Below are positions 45,896 through 58,881 of a stretch of 64,000 nucleotides of DNA, piece by piece. The translations under genes were made by a program, and so were the position numbers. Origin of the DNA: Dictyophora rubrovolvata (Eukaryota; Basidiomycota; Agaricomycetes; Phallales; Phallaceae); contig CP114119.1 in the NCBI GenBank assembly GCA_029959195.1, positions 2,542,001 through 2,606,000 on the forward strand. The letters are read 5' to 3'. How positions within the stretch are numbered: position 1 is the first letter of the stretch; every line of letters starts with the position of its first letter. Below the pieces are notes generated by a model. It searched no databases. It saw nothing but the letters and a program-made list of their open reading frames with translations, and was not told where the DNA came from.

Positions 45896-46758
45896 GCTTG
45901 CTTCTCCTCGTCTTTTCACCAAGTTCGCGTTTCATTTCGGCCATAACTTTGTTGCGAAAATCACTTAACAACCTTTTCAGGCTACTTGCTCGCTCCATAC
46001 ATTCAATATCGTGGAGGGTCACCTGTTCCTAGTCATCATGAGAGTCCCAGAGAAAGCCTTGCCTCCTACATATAAAGGCAACTCTATATCGCTGGACGAC
46101 TTCAAGACGATGATTCATAGTTGTACATCTCATGCTCAAGACATTCTCTTCAACACTGGTATTTCTCGGTCTTTGCAGCACGGACCAGTTCAGTCTCGGG
46201 CCTAGCCTGAGAGGTCCGTTTTTGTCTATCTGATGGGCAGATATTATGAAGGTCGGAGGCAGGAAGGAAGTCAGGGGTGTGACCACTGCACGTTAGTAGT
46301 AACTGACAAGATGACTAACATACGGCCGACGTCTACAACTTTATCTTGAAACTGGAGAACGGGACTCCGATATGCAATCACGCGAGATTGTGCAGCTTTG
46401 TGAATGGGTAAGCCTTTTTTTCTCTCTTTCTGCAATTGTCTTTTCTCATGGATGATGAGAACTCTTATATACATACGTAAGAAGGCATCTCGCACTTTTC
46501 CATCATAAGAGGTAATGCCTGCCCTCTTATTCATTATATCCAGCAAGCCATCAAGCAGGTGACTGTTTTTCATTCAAAGGTTGGCTCAGTTAGCAACGTC
46601 TATACTGCACGTTCATTCTTATGACGCAACTTCTCACTTCGAAACTGTCACTGTCGGTTCAGTCCTCTCAGACACGTCTTAAATCAGCAGTAGTTTGTAA
46701 TAAGAAACCCCATTGTTATCTACAGTACACACGACGAAAGAACAAAATATATATATCA
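45896..46758. other. No gene recognised
   Basis: About 860 bp downstream of RAV1. Open frames on the minus strand at 46029-46286 and 46271-46573 (HLLDGLLDIMNKRAGITSYD) have fair composition but no recognised family. Could hold the RAV1 3' UTR and a decayed gene. Confidence 0.35.
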
Positions 46759-49700
46759 TTAAAAGAATGCGCTAATATCGAATTCAGGAACAGTCACGTC
46801 CTGTTTCGCAGTTTTAAGAAGGTTACCAATGCCTGTCCTTGCATGTCGATCTGGTTTGCTAACCACAGTTTCGGGCTCTTCGTCAATAACACTAGGAAGA
46901 GCCGTAGGAAGAAGTCTAGGTGAAGAAGGCTCTGTCGCAGGATTAGACGGAATGTCCATGTCGATCAGAATAGACGACCGACGCCTAATATGTCGGTTAA
47001 ACGGCCGTACAGGGATTTCGTGCATGTTTTCTACTGTCGATAAGCGACGAATACGAGGAGGTGTAGGACGTTCAAATGACCAAGACGCTGTTAAGTCCAA
47101 CGCTAGCGCATGACATCCTACAAGACTGTTTTAACAACCGAAGGTAATACCAGTGAAACAAGATCATGTGCTTACCCATACGACAGAAGACTCTTGCCAT
47201 TTGTAGAATGAAATTGAATTCGGTCTGCTCGGATATCTCACTAGTACCCTTAGCAGCCTGTAAAGTTTTGGTCTTTAATTGAGAGAAGAGCAAAGCCAGA
47301 CTCGGATCGTCATATTGCAATTCTTCGTTAACTTCTTGTACGGGAATGTCAAGGCCTTTGACAAGTTCTGATAAAGGTGTCTACAGAGTTGATGAGACGC
47401 CGCAAGGAAAAGACAAGGAACTAACTCTCCACGATACTTACCACCAACACTCGAACTGCAAAGTCCCTGCGGTGTAGCTTCCAAAAGGCCCAGCTACATA
47501 GATAGCGATTGCCTTCTTTGAACCCAAGAGGTAACACGACATCTTTCAATAAACCCTGGAAAACAGGACCGTCGTCTCTCTGCTCCACAACCCTAGCCAG
47601 CGCAATCGCCAGCTGAACGTCGTTCAACTGTCTGATACACACGGCAACAGCATCCTTCAGACTCCCACCAAGAAGAAAGAAGGCAGCAGCAAGCGCTACG
47701 AAAAACGTATTACGTTAGCCCATTGATTATGCTGTTTTGAAATAATCCCTCACCAAACCGCTGCTTGCTCAAAAGGACATACGCATTCTTCAATGCAGCA
47801 ATCTTCCAACGGTCCTCTTGGAAATCGTTCGCTAGGAATCGGAGCATGATCGCTTGATCCTTGTTTCCAGCTGCTTGCCGCCATAAACCGTGAACGAGAC
47901 GAACTTTTCCTAGTGCAAAATAGAATAAAGAGCATTTGATGGGATCGCGCTCTTCTCCTGAAGTATATTCATTGCGCCCGATATTCTCCATATGAGTGCG
48001 CTGTGAAGGTGATATATAAGGATATAGTCAATTTGTGAGATGAATTTAATGCACGTACCATTGACTTTATCGACTCCATCCATATGAAAATACCCAATGC
48101 TTTTGCGTCATCCCAGGTCATCTTTCCACCGCAGGCGTCGATAGATGCATTCAGAAGAATCTCCTGGCTTTCACTATAGAACGCCCAAACCATATCACGA
48201 TATCGAAGCCTCCCGCGACCACGAGCATTTGGACCGGAAGAACTTGCTCTCTCGTTCAAAATATAAAACGATCTCATGGAAATAAGATACCGAAGGCCAT
48301 TGGAATCGAGTGCACGCCGTTGTTCGTCAACCTAGTTTGAACAAAACTAAGGTGCGCAGTAAAGTAACTGGAAAAAAATCCCACCTCTGATGCGGTTTGA
48401 ATCAGGACAGTTAGATGGGCCTTCTCGTTAGCTGTTAGACCGGGTACTGAATCAGAATCTTCCAAAAGTAAAATTAGACGTTCAGCCAAGTCCTTTGAGA
48501 ATGTGTCATCGTCGTCTCTGCGTGAGCATGATTAAGGCAAGCGTGAGAGGTAACCGTTTTATTACTAACAAATAACTGGGTCGCATTTCGGGAAAAGCCG
48601 GTAGCAAGCCATATCCGCCAGACTAAAACGTAAATTAGAAGGGACGTCTAGGAAAGCTAAAAAAAAAAAAACTTACCGTCTGCAGCTCTTCCTTCTGCAA
48701 AATGCGATCAACGAGTAACGGCTGTATCTTCAAAGTATCCTCGCCTTTGTCCTTGGAAGTTTTGAGACTTTTATAAAACAGTACAAGAACCTCTTTAACA
48801 TATTCCAATTTGTCTGAATGATTATTAGCAAGTCCTGTGCCGACGGGTACGGATACTTGGTACATACCCCATAGCAAACACTGCAGGAGCATTTGTGGAT
48901 GATAATCAACCAGAGGTCCATTATGAGCATTAACGGCCTCGAAAAGTGACTCATGGTGTTCTTGATCACCGGGTACAGATTCATTTTGACCATAGTGCAA
49001 CATTTGATGAGCGACTCCGATCAAAAGAGAGCCGCCTGAAAGCCATATCGAATCGGAAATGGTGTATGGGGTCAAACTAGAGCAGGTGGATTCAGTAAAG
49101 GTTGCGTAAGTGTGACGAACAAATTTACCCAGATATATCAACTCTCCCGAATACTCCCCATGCCGGCTCGTGCTCGAAATATGTCATACGCTGTTGGCAT
49201 AGTAGTATGACATGGCGAGAATAGCCTATCGCAAGGATAGATTGTCCGTTCGTTGATGTCCAATCCAAATCTTTGATGATTTCACCTCCGCTAAGAAAAG
49301 ATTGTTGAGAAAGGAAGGGCTGTTGAGAATGACTATTCGCACCTCAATACTTGTCGATATTCTAAACCAGTGGAGAATTGAGACTGCTTAGAGTCCCAGA
49401 TGGTTATTTCTTCGCCACTTTCGCACGGAGCAACTGATCTCGATTATCAGAAAGGGATCAAGGCTGTTTTTAAAAGTCAAAAAGCACACCTAACACGGTT
49501 TTTTGGACGGAACTACATCGAGCCATGCGAATCTTGCGTCGACTTGTGCGCACTGAGCTCGTACATCTGAAACTCCCATCATACTTGCCATTGGATAGAT
49601 CTGAGGTCCAAAATGTTATTATTCCGTCGGTCGAGATGCTGACAAGAGCATCATGCCGAGCCCCTTGAGTGTCTGTTGGATGGGAACCCCAAGCCATTGG

Positions 49701-51801
49701 ATCGACTGGTAGAATGTGTTGAAGGTTATCAAAAGGAAGTGACTGCTCAGAGAGGAGAACAGGAGGCTCGTTACTGTTTATATCAGAATGTATTTTGATC
49801 TGAATAACAGAGAAATTCTCGGTGACGCCTATCAGTACAGTATGGGACAGATTGGAGGGTAAGGAAAAGAGATTGGTCAGCGATGGGACCGGAAGAACGT
49901 ATTGATTCTTTGTCAAATGATTTTGAAAGGTGATAGTGTTAACTTGCTCGTTGTAAAGTGCGGTTAGGTAACCTATATAACCACTGTATACGATATTTCA
50001 TCAAAGCGAAATGCGGACTAACCATCATTTAAAACCACAGGCAATCCTTTATCCGACCAATACCCTACCCGGCGCAACACGTTATGCGCTGCATCCAGAG
50101 ACCAGCTCTCTCCCCCGTTAACCCTTATAACCCCAAGCCCCTTGCCGTCGGCTGTCCGGACAAAACGTTCAATAGGTTGATATTCCAGATCAACCGCATA
50201 AGATTCATAAGTATGAGACGCCTGTAAGGTTAAGCCTTCTTCTCGGCCGTCGAAAAATGGACTGAGGCGTAGTTTATAGGTTGCCAAGGGAGAACAGGTT
50301 GTCAGTAACAGTGGGGAGATCTTTTCTTTGTTGCGTGACGGTGTCGGGGATAACACAAGCTGATTAGGAAGTGCAGGCATGTTGAAAGTCAATGGCGGCG
50401 TTTTCAGTACAGTGAATTGTCTGAGGAGGGTAGGTGGTCTCCGATCTATGTTCTACATAGACTTAGCTTCGTGAAACACTCGTCAAAATCGCACCTACTG
50501 CGATACCACGAATTAAAACGGAACCATCGTTTAATATTCGCAGGAAAAGGTCCCACTCCTCGTTTTGAATTGTTTCCAGCCTCTTTAGAGGCTGCGGTTC
50601 TTTTTCAGCGCCATTAGATGAACGTTCTTTGAGGTTCTCAGGCTTTTGGTGGTTTTCTGTGATTGTCGCAATTGAATTCGCTAACACCTGTCGATCAAGA
50701 GGAAAAGTCAAGGAGCCAGCTACATCGGTGGTTAAAGGGGTGGGTAGGAATAGTCGAGAATCTAGCGTGCAATGCAACTGTAGTCGTTGAGGCGCGTCGA
50801 GAACAGGATGAAAGACACGGATAATGGAATCAGAAGTAACAGTGTACAAGGTCAAGTCAGGTCTTGAATAACATCAGCAACAGGTCTATATGGACTATGC
50901 ATTGTATTGACTTGCCTGCTGTGGGACTTTGGGGTTCTCCAGATAACTCGGACTAGAGGCCTTGGATGGCGAATGGTTTGGGTCTCTTGAGGAATAGCTG
51001 TTAAATAGATATACAGTACCCTTTTGTTTTTCTAAGAGGCGAGTTCCATTATGGTAATCATCGAACAAATTTGTAAAGACGTACGGATGACAGAGAAGCA
51101 ATATGGGTCAAAGAGGGCGAGAATAAAACTTGATTCAAGGCGGGCACACTGAGACTGTATTGGAAGTAGCACAAGATGTACATGTCATGAGCTCACGGTT
51201 TTTCCCACTTCTTAATCCAAGTTGGCAGATCGTTTTGCAGTGTCAATGTGTATACGGAAAGAGAGAACGAAGTTCCAATAGCCAATAACCCTGATGTCAG
51301 ATGAGTATGCTGAATAAGAAATGCACCGGATAACCCACCAGATTTACAATCTACGGTAGCAACGTCTCCGTTCAAGGACAGAGTGGAATGTACTTTGGCT
51401 GTTAGAGCAGATGAGCTACTGTCAGAGAGCGACCAAAACGCCATTTGGGATCCCATGGATGCACCAACCTAACATCGTTTAATGAGCTTCCGGAGAACGT
51501 TTTAACTGAGATTGACACACAAGCCTTAGCCCAGGATCGGTGACGACTACTTTGACTCGCGCATTACTGTTGAGTGCCGCGGGGAACGCCTCCCAAAAGG
51601 CGAGAACACGTATTAAGCGAAGATTCAGTGCATTGAGAATTATAATTGTTTCGGCGAAGCCATAGATCTAACTAGCACCGTCAGCTCTACACGACTAGGG
51701 GAACGCACGCATCGTTGACCTACGAGAAGTGAGAATCGGGAGAGACTCAATTGAGCAACTTCTGAAGGACAGCCTGTATACGCGTTGAGGAGGTCCAACA
51801 T
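46759..51801 (-). CDS. RAV1: RAVE complex subunit Rav1 (rabconnectin-3/DMXL-like)
   Basis: Large WD-repeat protein that, with Skp1 and Rav2, reassembles the vacuolar H+-ATPase at endosomal and vacuolar membranes. It starts MLDLLNAYTGCPSEVAQLSL. The N-terminal propeller segments include LSLNGDVATVDCKSGGLSGA, DLTLYTVTSDSIIRVFHPVL and HDALVSISTDGIITFWTSDL. The RAVE C-terminal domain is clear: LDWTSTNGQSILAIGYSRHV, ISDSIWLSGGSLLIGVAHQM, ERDPIKCSLFYFALGKVRLV, HGLWRQAAGNKDQAIMLRFL, AALKNAYVLLSKQRF, CIRQLNDVQLAIALARVVEQ, FKEGNRYLCSWAFWKLHRRD, SEQTEFNFILQMARVFCRMG and a tail ending VPEFDISAFF. Around 20 short introns. The frame is recoverable throughout, so the gene is intact. It shares a 237-bp promoter region with the next gene. 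Confidence 0.9.
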
Positions 51802-52038
51802 GGAGCCGAGTTTCTTGTTGACTAATAGTCCTATTATATATGAGATAATGTTAGCAATTTGAGCATTGCGCGGGGTTCGCTGAGCGGGATAAAATTACGT
51901 AGAGATTACGTAAGGACTTCTAGAGGAAGCGGTAATGATGCCTTCGTCCTGTCAATTCACTCGGACCGACGTGAACTGAATGAGTTGTCAGAAAAAAGTC
52001 AATTGCTTAGCATTCGGTGGCTGTTGTAATCCATAATC
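51802..52038. promoter_or_regulatory. Bidirectional promoter between RAV1 and EEF2KMT-like gene
   Basis: Only 237 bp separate the divergent start codons. No TATA box or defined operator was recognised. Confidence 0.5.
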
Positions 52039-53435
52039 ATGACTTCGCTTCGATCTTCTAATGGTGCCCTTCTGAGACTAAAACGCCTTTATGGAGGAAC
52101 TCTGCCCTTTTGGGGCATTTCTTCCGAGTTCATGGATGTCTGGTGGCCTACATTTCAACAAGATATAATTCAGCAGATACTCCTCTCAAATCATTTTTTG
52201 ATTTTCCCACCTTCATCTGAACGGAGACGGGCGTTCTGGAAATGGGTGATTCAACTGCTGGAAAGAGAGGGAGAGGTAAGACCTTATCCAATCGATTTGT
52301 CGCACTTTCCCTCTGACATGGAAACCATGTATTTAGGAGATAGACGAGCGTATATACAATGCTTATGTCGCACTCCTCCCAGAGTATATCTTCTTTATAC
52401 GACAATGATTGTGACAATTGAATGTGTTTACCCAGATCATCAAAAACATTCACAGGCTCAATCCTTCCATCACCTTGTTATGTTACCCGATTCTGGGGGG
52501 AAAAGGCGAACTCGAATGGGGAGCCATATTTAACGACTGTTTTAGAGTCTCAGACGATAATCGAAAGTGGCACAACTGGTCTTCGCACTTGGAATGCTAG
52601 CCTCGCGTTAGCAGATTGGTTGATAGCGCATCCCGGTGATCAATTCTGGTTTAATGAAACAAACCAGCTCAGCTGACACCTCCCAAGAGACAGTACATAA
52701 TTGTAATTTATTGGAACTTGGTTCCGGAGCCGGATTCCTTGGGCTTGTAGTTGCTCGGCTGCAACTCAATGAATACGACGCACGTCTGAAAACCACCTAT
52801 CCCTCGCTGACCCTTAGCGATGTAAACTCAGATGTTTTACAAAGATGCCATCAAAACTTCCTTCTGCCGTGCAGTAAGTAAACAATAATGTCCAATGCTT
52901 ACGTCTGTTTAGTGACGTAACAGATAACATGGGTCAACACCCAAATCTGCAGTTTGTGTCTCTAGATTGGTCTGACGCACAGGATCAATCTTCTCTCAAC
53001 GACCCTTATTCTACTTTAAACCAAACCGTACGAAAGGCCGACGTCATAATAGGGGCAGATCTGGTCTGACCATTGCCGCTTTACGCCGCTTTTGCCAATA
53101 GTTTACAAATTTTAGGTGTATGATGCCAGCATAGTTCCAGCCCTTACCGCCCTTTTAAATCAATTCCTCCGTTTCAAAGTGGAGAAACAAGGTAAATTTG
53201 CCTTGCTTGCCCTAACAGTTCGACGAGAAGAGACCATTAGTACTTTTCTCCAATGTCTAGGTGAGTAGTGAATATTATGAGCCTCGCAAAAAAACACCCT
53301 ATAGCTAATAGCACAGCCACGAATTCTTTAATCTACGACGAAATTGACACCACACAGCGAGCGAACGAGCTTGCATTTGAAATGGACAATCATGAATGGA
53401 AACTATTTCAAATACGATGCAAACCTCTCGAATGA
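52039..53435 (+). CDS. EFM3: Protein-lysine N-methyltransferase, EEF2KMT/FAM86 (Efm3)-like
   Basis: A seven-beta-strand, SAM-dependent methyltransferase; family members trimethylate a lysine of elongation factor 2. The FAM86 N-terminal helical region (FMDVWWPTFQQDIIQQILLS) is followed by ESQTIIESGTTGLRTWNASL and ALADWLIAHPGDQFW, the SAM-binding motif I LLELGSGAGFLGLVVARLQL, SDVNSDVLQRCHQNFLLPC, VSLDWSDAQDQ, ADVIIGADLVYDASIVPALT (post-motif acidic loop) and FALLALTVRREETISTFLQC, ending IRCKPLE. About six exons. All motifs are intact. Convergent with N-acetylglutamate synthase, 237 bp apart. Confidence 0.82.
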
Positions 53436-53672
53436 ATTTTTTTCTTTCTGTTTAACGTCCGTTGCAAGATGAAAGGTTCTGAATCCGCTCGCCACGTCTG
53501 TATATCAGATTCTCCCATCGACGAAGATCGCAATAATTTATGTAAAGCGGAAGAAGTTGCTTACCCATTGAGGTAAAAATTTTAAAATACTCAATAATCT
53601 TATTAGCTTCCCATTGAAATCAGAGAGAAGCCCCACAGCCAAATATTTTATTCTATAATAGTTCACCTTGTA

Positions 53673-55706
53673 TCATGACCAACTCGACGGTATGCTGTCG
53701 ACAGTACACATCCAGTATTCCAACCGTCCCTTTTCTTCTGGTTCAACATATGAAGCACCCTCTCTGCGCTTCCCTGTACCCTTCACATCTAAACGTCGCC
53801 TCTCCACATCAGCTTTAAGCCTCATCTCTGCATCGCACCAGAACAAGACCCATTTTCCACCGGGGAGTCGCAAATGTCCGCTACTCCGTTCGAAATACCA
53901 TTTGTTGACGGGATTGTCAGCCCTACTTCGCCAGACCAAGTCATGTCCTTCCCCCTGACCTTGTTTTCCCCCATGAGGATTGACTGATGAAGGGAGACCT
54001 AATCCATAAGTCTCATCGTGCAATGCTACCCACAGAAAATCAACAGTTCCATCTCCCTGGTGTTCAGGAAGCACAGCGAACTTGTCGAGATATGAGATGC
54101 ACTTGTCGGATCCCAGTCCAAACTCTTTAGTGACTATAGCAGCGCCAGCATAATCTCCAGAAATGATGACGAAATCTAGATGTGTTTGCAGTCGAGAATA
54201 AAACGCCTCCTCATTAAGGGTTCTTCTGAAGCTTTGCTCCAAAAGCAATTTTAGTTTAGGCCTATCAATATCTGCGACGTTCTTGATCACATTGATAGGT
54301 AGACCTCGCCTAAGCAATGTGGGTGTGTGGGGAGTAAGCTTTCGGTTACCTTGCAGAAGCGCATGAGGAAGACTGGAGCTGACAATCGGTTTATTTGTTA
54401 TTAGGTTGGCAATAAGTGATTTAGGTGAACGATGTGAGACGACGACTGCTGAGGAAGTGGAGGGCATATATGACAAACAGGTCCGAGCGAGAGATAAATT
54501 GCTGAGGGCTGTTGGGTGTGAACCTTGCCAGGGTTCGTTGAAAGTATCTTGGATATAATGATATTCGGAGTCCAAGTTAATGAGAAGATGCGGGTATCCC
54601 GACCGAGCGTAAGAAGGTATTCCACCCTCCCGATTTATAATCATTAGGCGTAGAGGAGTCAGGTCGACCTCTGATGCGGAGGTGTCTGTATTTGAGTATG
54701 CAGACTTCCGGGCTTCGAAGTTGACCATACCGCGCACTAGGGCGGCGATAACATCATTGGAATGTATGCGAACCGAACGAAGGAAAGAATCTAAGGCCAC
54801 AGGAGTGAGGACAGGAATTTCGCCTGCACGTAGTGCAGACTGAATAGGTATCAAGTCAGGGTTTAGTGTATGAGCTTCGGGTCCATCGATTTCTGCATCT
54901 TGGCGGGGGGATGATGCATCGGCGGGGCCAGGTCCAAGTCTTACAATTGGCTCGAGTAGGGGACGGGCTTTAGCACCTTGTCTCTCGAGAGCCGTGGTGA
55001 CTCGCATGACTTCTTCGCCAACACGAGCACGTTCACCGACCTCGCCACGTGTCCAGTCATCATGATCGACTACCACGACGCTGACAAGGCCAAGTTTCTC
55101 AAGATAGACCATGCCAGTAGCGATGCTTTCTAATTGGCGGTCCGTAAAAGGACCCTGAATCTTGACAAGCGCAGTTCGACGGTAAACGGGATCGAGGATC
55201 GATGAAACAACAGGGGTTTGTTGAACGTCCAAGGCAACAGAAGGAGCAAGAGCATCGTCTACAGGCAGGGTGGGAACCTCCACGGCAGGGGCTTGGACAG
55301 GCTTTGGTTTGGTGAGAACAGGAACAGCCGGTGAGACTTTTCTGGGCCCAAACGATGCCAAGTAAGATTTGGTATCTCTGATCGATGGATTTGAATGAAG
55401 AATTGACAAAATAAAATCCTGTTGGATATTCCAATCAATATCAGTAAATGACAAGAAGAAATTATTTTTTTTTGCTGACGTTTGTCCCCTTGTCCCTCTC
55501 TACATCGTCCACGTCTGCTTTATGAGACCCACGTATTGTCTAAACAAAAGAAATTGAAAAAGACGGATGAGAACTGAAAACGATGACCCATGTATTGTGC
55601 TTACCGCGAGTGTTGCCCTAGGAACATGTTGTGGTGCCCGACGTGCGGTGGATGAAAGTGATATTGGGATTTTAAGATGAGCAGTGGTTGATTTACTTGA
55701 TAGCAT
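53673..55706 (-). CDS. ARG2: N-acetylglutamate synthase, mitochondrial
   Basis: Makes N-acetylglutamate from acetyl-CoA and glutamate, the first step of arginine biosynthesis in mitochondria. Exon 1 (ATG at 55706) encodes a basic, Ser-rich targeting peptide, MLSSKSTTAHLKIPISLSST. The intron ends at GATGTAG near 55507, giving RGTRGQTSAKKNNFFLS in frame with DWNIQQDFILSILHSNPSIR. One long exon follows: a degenerate amino-acid-kinase domain (YRRTALVKIQGPFTDRQLES, GEIPVLTPVALDS, LMIINREGGIPSYARSGYPH) and a C-terminal NAT domain (HLDFVIISGDYAGAAIVTKE, YLDKFAVLPEHQGDGTVDFL, SRADNPVNKWYFERSSGHLR). Full length, no breaks. Confidence 0.92.
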
Positions 55707-58700
55707 ATGTGAAAGGTAAAAGAGAAAAGCGTGAATGGAAGCACTAAAATGCTAAGCAGAAGAGGAAACCCATGAACTGTTTTTAAGGTGGTGGTGGTCG
55801 ATGCAATGACTCGGAGCTGGAAAAGAATCTAATCTTATCAGCGCTTACGGGATATAAAAACAGACGTAAACAAACGGACGCCCACAAGCCAGGGTTCTCC
55901 TCAATCCATACGTTGTTGCGCTCCGAAAAGGTGATATCTTAGTGCTTTCAGTGCCTAAACAACCTGTTTTCTTCTGTTTGAGAGAATCCGTTCCTTCTGG
56001 TAGTTACTGACTGGGGTCTTCGCAATTAAATCAGTGCCACCGCAGCATTTTCAATTTACTTCTGTCGACAACTTTGGTCACCAAGAGTAAACAGTAAACA
56101 AGGTCTGTTCCTCGGGTCAATGTTTCTCTGGCGTTTGGTGGTCCTTATTCCAGAAATATATCTCAGTTCGCGGTCTTCCTCCGATATTTGCCAGTATTCT
56201 CTCCACGCCCAGCACATGCACGGTCGACCTTTTTTCGCCTAGTACAATCAGTATCCAATCGCTTCAACATTTGAAAATCAGCAAGTTTGCTTGGATACCT
56301 ATCCAAATGGGGGGCGTTATTTTCATTTGACAGTCTTGTCCAACCTGACTTTTGTGTCATAACCACCTATTCTCGGCAATGCTTGGTTCATTCATTTTCT
56401 CCTCACACTGATACACGGTTTCTTTAACCGGAACCGCTGTCAATTTTTTACAAAATGCAAACGTGCGAATTACCGTTTATATTCTAAAGCTATGCACCCC
56501 TACGTCATGTAGTCTAATAGTCTGGATTGCAACACCATGCCCACAGATCGCCGTGCCCTTCTTCTCCCTCCTTCCCTCGCTTCGGTATATTTCGCGGCTC
56601 ATCATGCGATATTTTTCAGGAACACTCACCTGCATAGAGAACGATGTAAACAGAGACCCCGCAGCTGACAGTTCAGGCTTTCACCGAAAGTCAAACCCTC
56701 TGTTGTTGTCTCGGTCCGAAGCCTTGAGCCAGTGGCACTTCTGGGTTGCTTTGACCAAGTGTTTTTCTTATGATCCAGCATGTGTAACTGTTGCCACTGT
56801 CATTGCTCGAAGTCGAAGATACTACACCTCTTGCCCCTCGACCCCTTTCGACCCGTTTTGGATGACCCTAAACGTTCCATTCTGCTTCGATGGAGACGTT
56901 TAGGTAAATTATACTCCGATAAGAAAGATGTGAACAGATTTATTACTGAAAAAAACGCTATTGGAATGTCCGGGCCGTTTCTTCTTCAATCTTTCATTTA
57001 TTAGATTTTTCTCTTCATCGTGTCTACACATGTCCACAAGCAATATCGTTAACAATTCAATTGCCCATCTCAGCTCCACGATATTCTCAGTTCTCATCCT
57101 GGTTGGCTGTGTATAGCACCGAGCCCTATAGAACAGCTCGCAGGCCAATGCAGACCCCTTTTCCACTTCATTCGTTGCATGAACCGACTGGTCTTTCCTT
57201 ATTAATCCCTTGCGTCTTGTCCGAATTTCTTCCAAACAAGCTCGCGTTCTCTAAACCAATCAGCACGCATCTCCGGTCTACGAAAACTTCATGCCTGCTG
57301 CTTTGCTTCTAAATCTCAAAATCGATCTAATCTTAAATCCTTCTCGACCATGCTTTAAAAGCTGTACGCCTCGAAATCGATTAAGGAAATGAAAACGAGA
57401 CGATGATTTTCACACGCCCTAAAGCAAGCTCGTCTTCCTCCATTTCTTTGCAAAGACAATATGCAGGAATGACTTTTGCCATTCTCAAATGCCCTTTCAC
57501 CTCATCCCTAGCCCACCGAAATTCTCAGCCCGCAGCATTGCTTTTGAGAACTACTACAGGCGTGGAAGGGATTTCAGCTGGCACTAATCGGTTTCCATCC
57601 CGTACTATCAAAAGTAGTCTCATCATTTCGAAGATCACCTTTATACTTGTAGCTGCTTCTTTTCAGTGCACGTTTGTGATATTAGCCGGAGTGATATCGC
57701 ACAATTGACCTATTCTCCCACGGCGTTGATGATCCTACGGCGTATAAAAGCAATTCGGGCCTGGGTAGGCTTGACGTCCATGTCTATCCATGGTCCACAG
57801 TCCACAGTCCATCGTATTCCACTTCATCAACCGATTTCTCGTACACCATCCTGATTCTTGACACATATCATCGGAAACCGTGTCATTCATTTTCCGTCCA
57901 TGCTGCGCGCCGAAGATGCCTGAGGTTGCAGTTGATTTGTTTTTTTCTCGGGATCCAATCCCCACCATCATATGTATATACATACGGTGGGTAGTACACA
58001 CACAGCTTTGGTTATTATTTGGCTCTTTCAATATACCGCATGGTCAGCCAGCTCGCACTCGTACTGTGTACGCCAGTGTTTCTCCATATCCAGAATTTCG
58101 TTGCCATCTGTTTCACTGTATTTCACCGCCCTTCTCCAATGAAAAGAAGAGAAGATCGGAAGTGGGCTGCAGTAGGCTGCAGTGTTTGGGGGGTGGTGGA
58201 AATGAGTCTGTTTCATTCTGGGGCTTTTTCGCCGGCCGTCGGTCTCGCTGCACTCCCTCGCCCTCATTCTCCATGCTTGAACGTTACCGTGCCTCATTGT
58301 TTTTGGTTGCTACTTATATAAAGTAGCCTAAAATTTCACCACCGCTTCGTATGTGAACACTTCTGTCCCATTGGTCCATGGAATGATCTTGCTACATGCG
58401 AAATCCCTGACTCGGAAGCAGCCGCCTCATTTTCTAATTGTCTTGCCCTTAGTGTCTGCAATTCCGGACTTATTTGGCCTTAATTGCTGTCAAGCGAAAA
58501 CAAAAACGGAACGTAACAATGACGGAGAACAGCGGAGCGGGAAAAGATTAATTACTTGTTACTCAACGCAAAAGACAATAGATCTTTTCTTTCCCTGCAT
58601 GCGATCCTCTCTGTTACGTCTTGATGTATCCACCCTGCGACTTGTCGATTGTATTGTTAAAAGTCATAACTTTTCTTAGCGATGCGATGGAATAACACAT

Positions 58701-58881
58701 CGATGATTGAAATGTTAAATGTCTCGCTCGTCTTACTCCCTGACGGGTTAGCTGGATTACCCCGAACGGCCATTATTGGAGGTCGATCACTACCGTGCTC
58801 ATCGTGGTAATTCTGCCCATTTTCTCTCAATCATCGATATACCAAACGTACAAGCGAAGACACGATATTTTGATCGAAAAG
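55707..58881. other. Long intergenic region, no gene recognised
   Basis: About 3.2 kb between divergent genes, far larger than other gaps in the window. Several frames of 60-150 codons exist on both strands (56463-56903, 57403-57708, 57880-58326 on plus; 56909-57235 on minus), but none matches a known domain and no chain of exons could be built. A TATATAAAG box lies at about 58315-58323. Pyrimidine-rich stretches suit a promoter or a non-coding transcript. A fast-evolving gene cannot be excluded. Confidence 0.4.

Noticed and set aside
55707-58881. Mating-pheromone precursor genes in the long gap
   Set aside because: No short frame ending in a CaaX motif was found, and no pheromone receptor or homeodomain gene is in the window.
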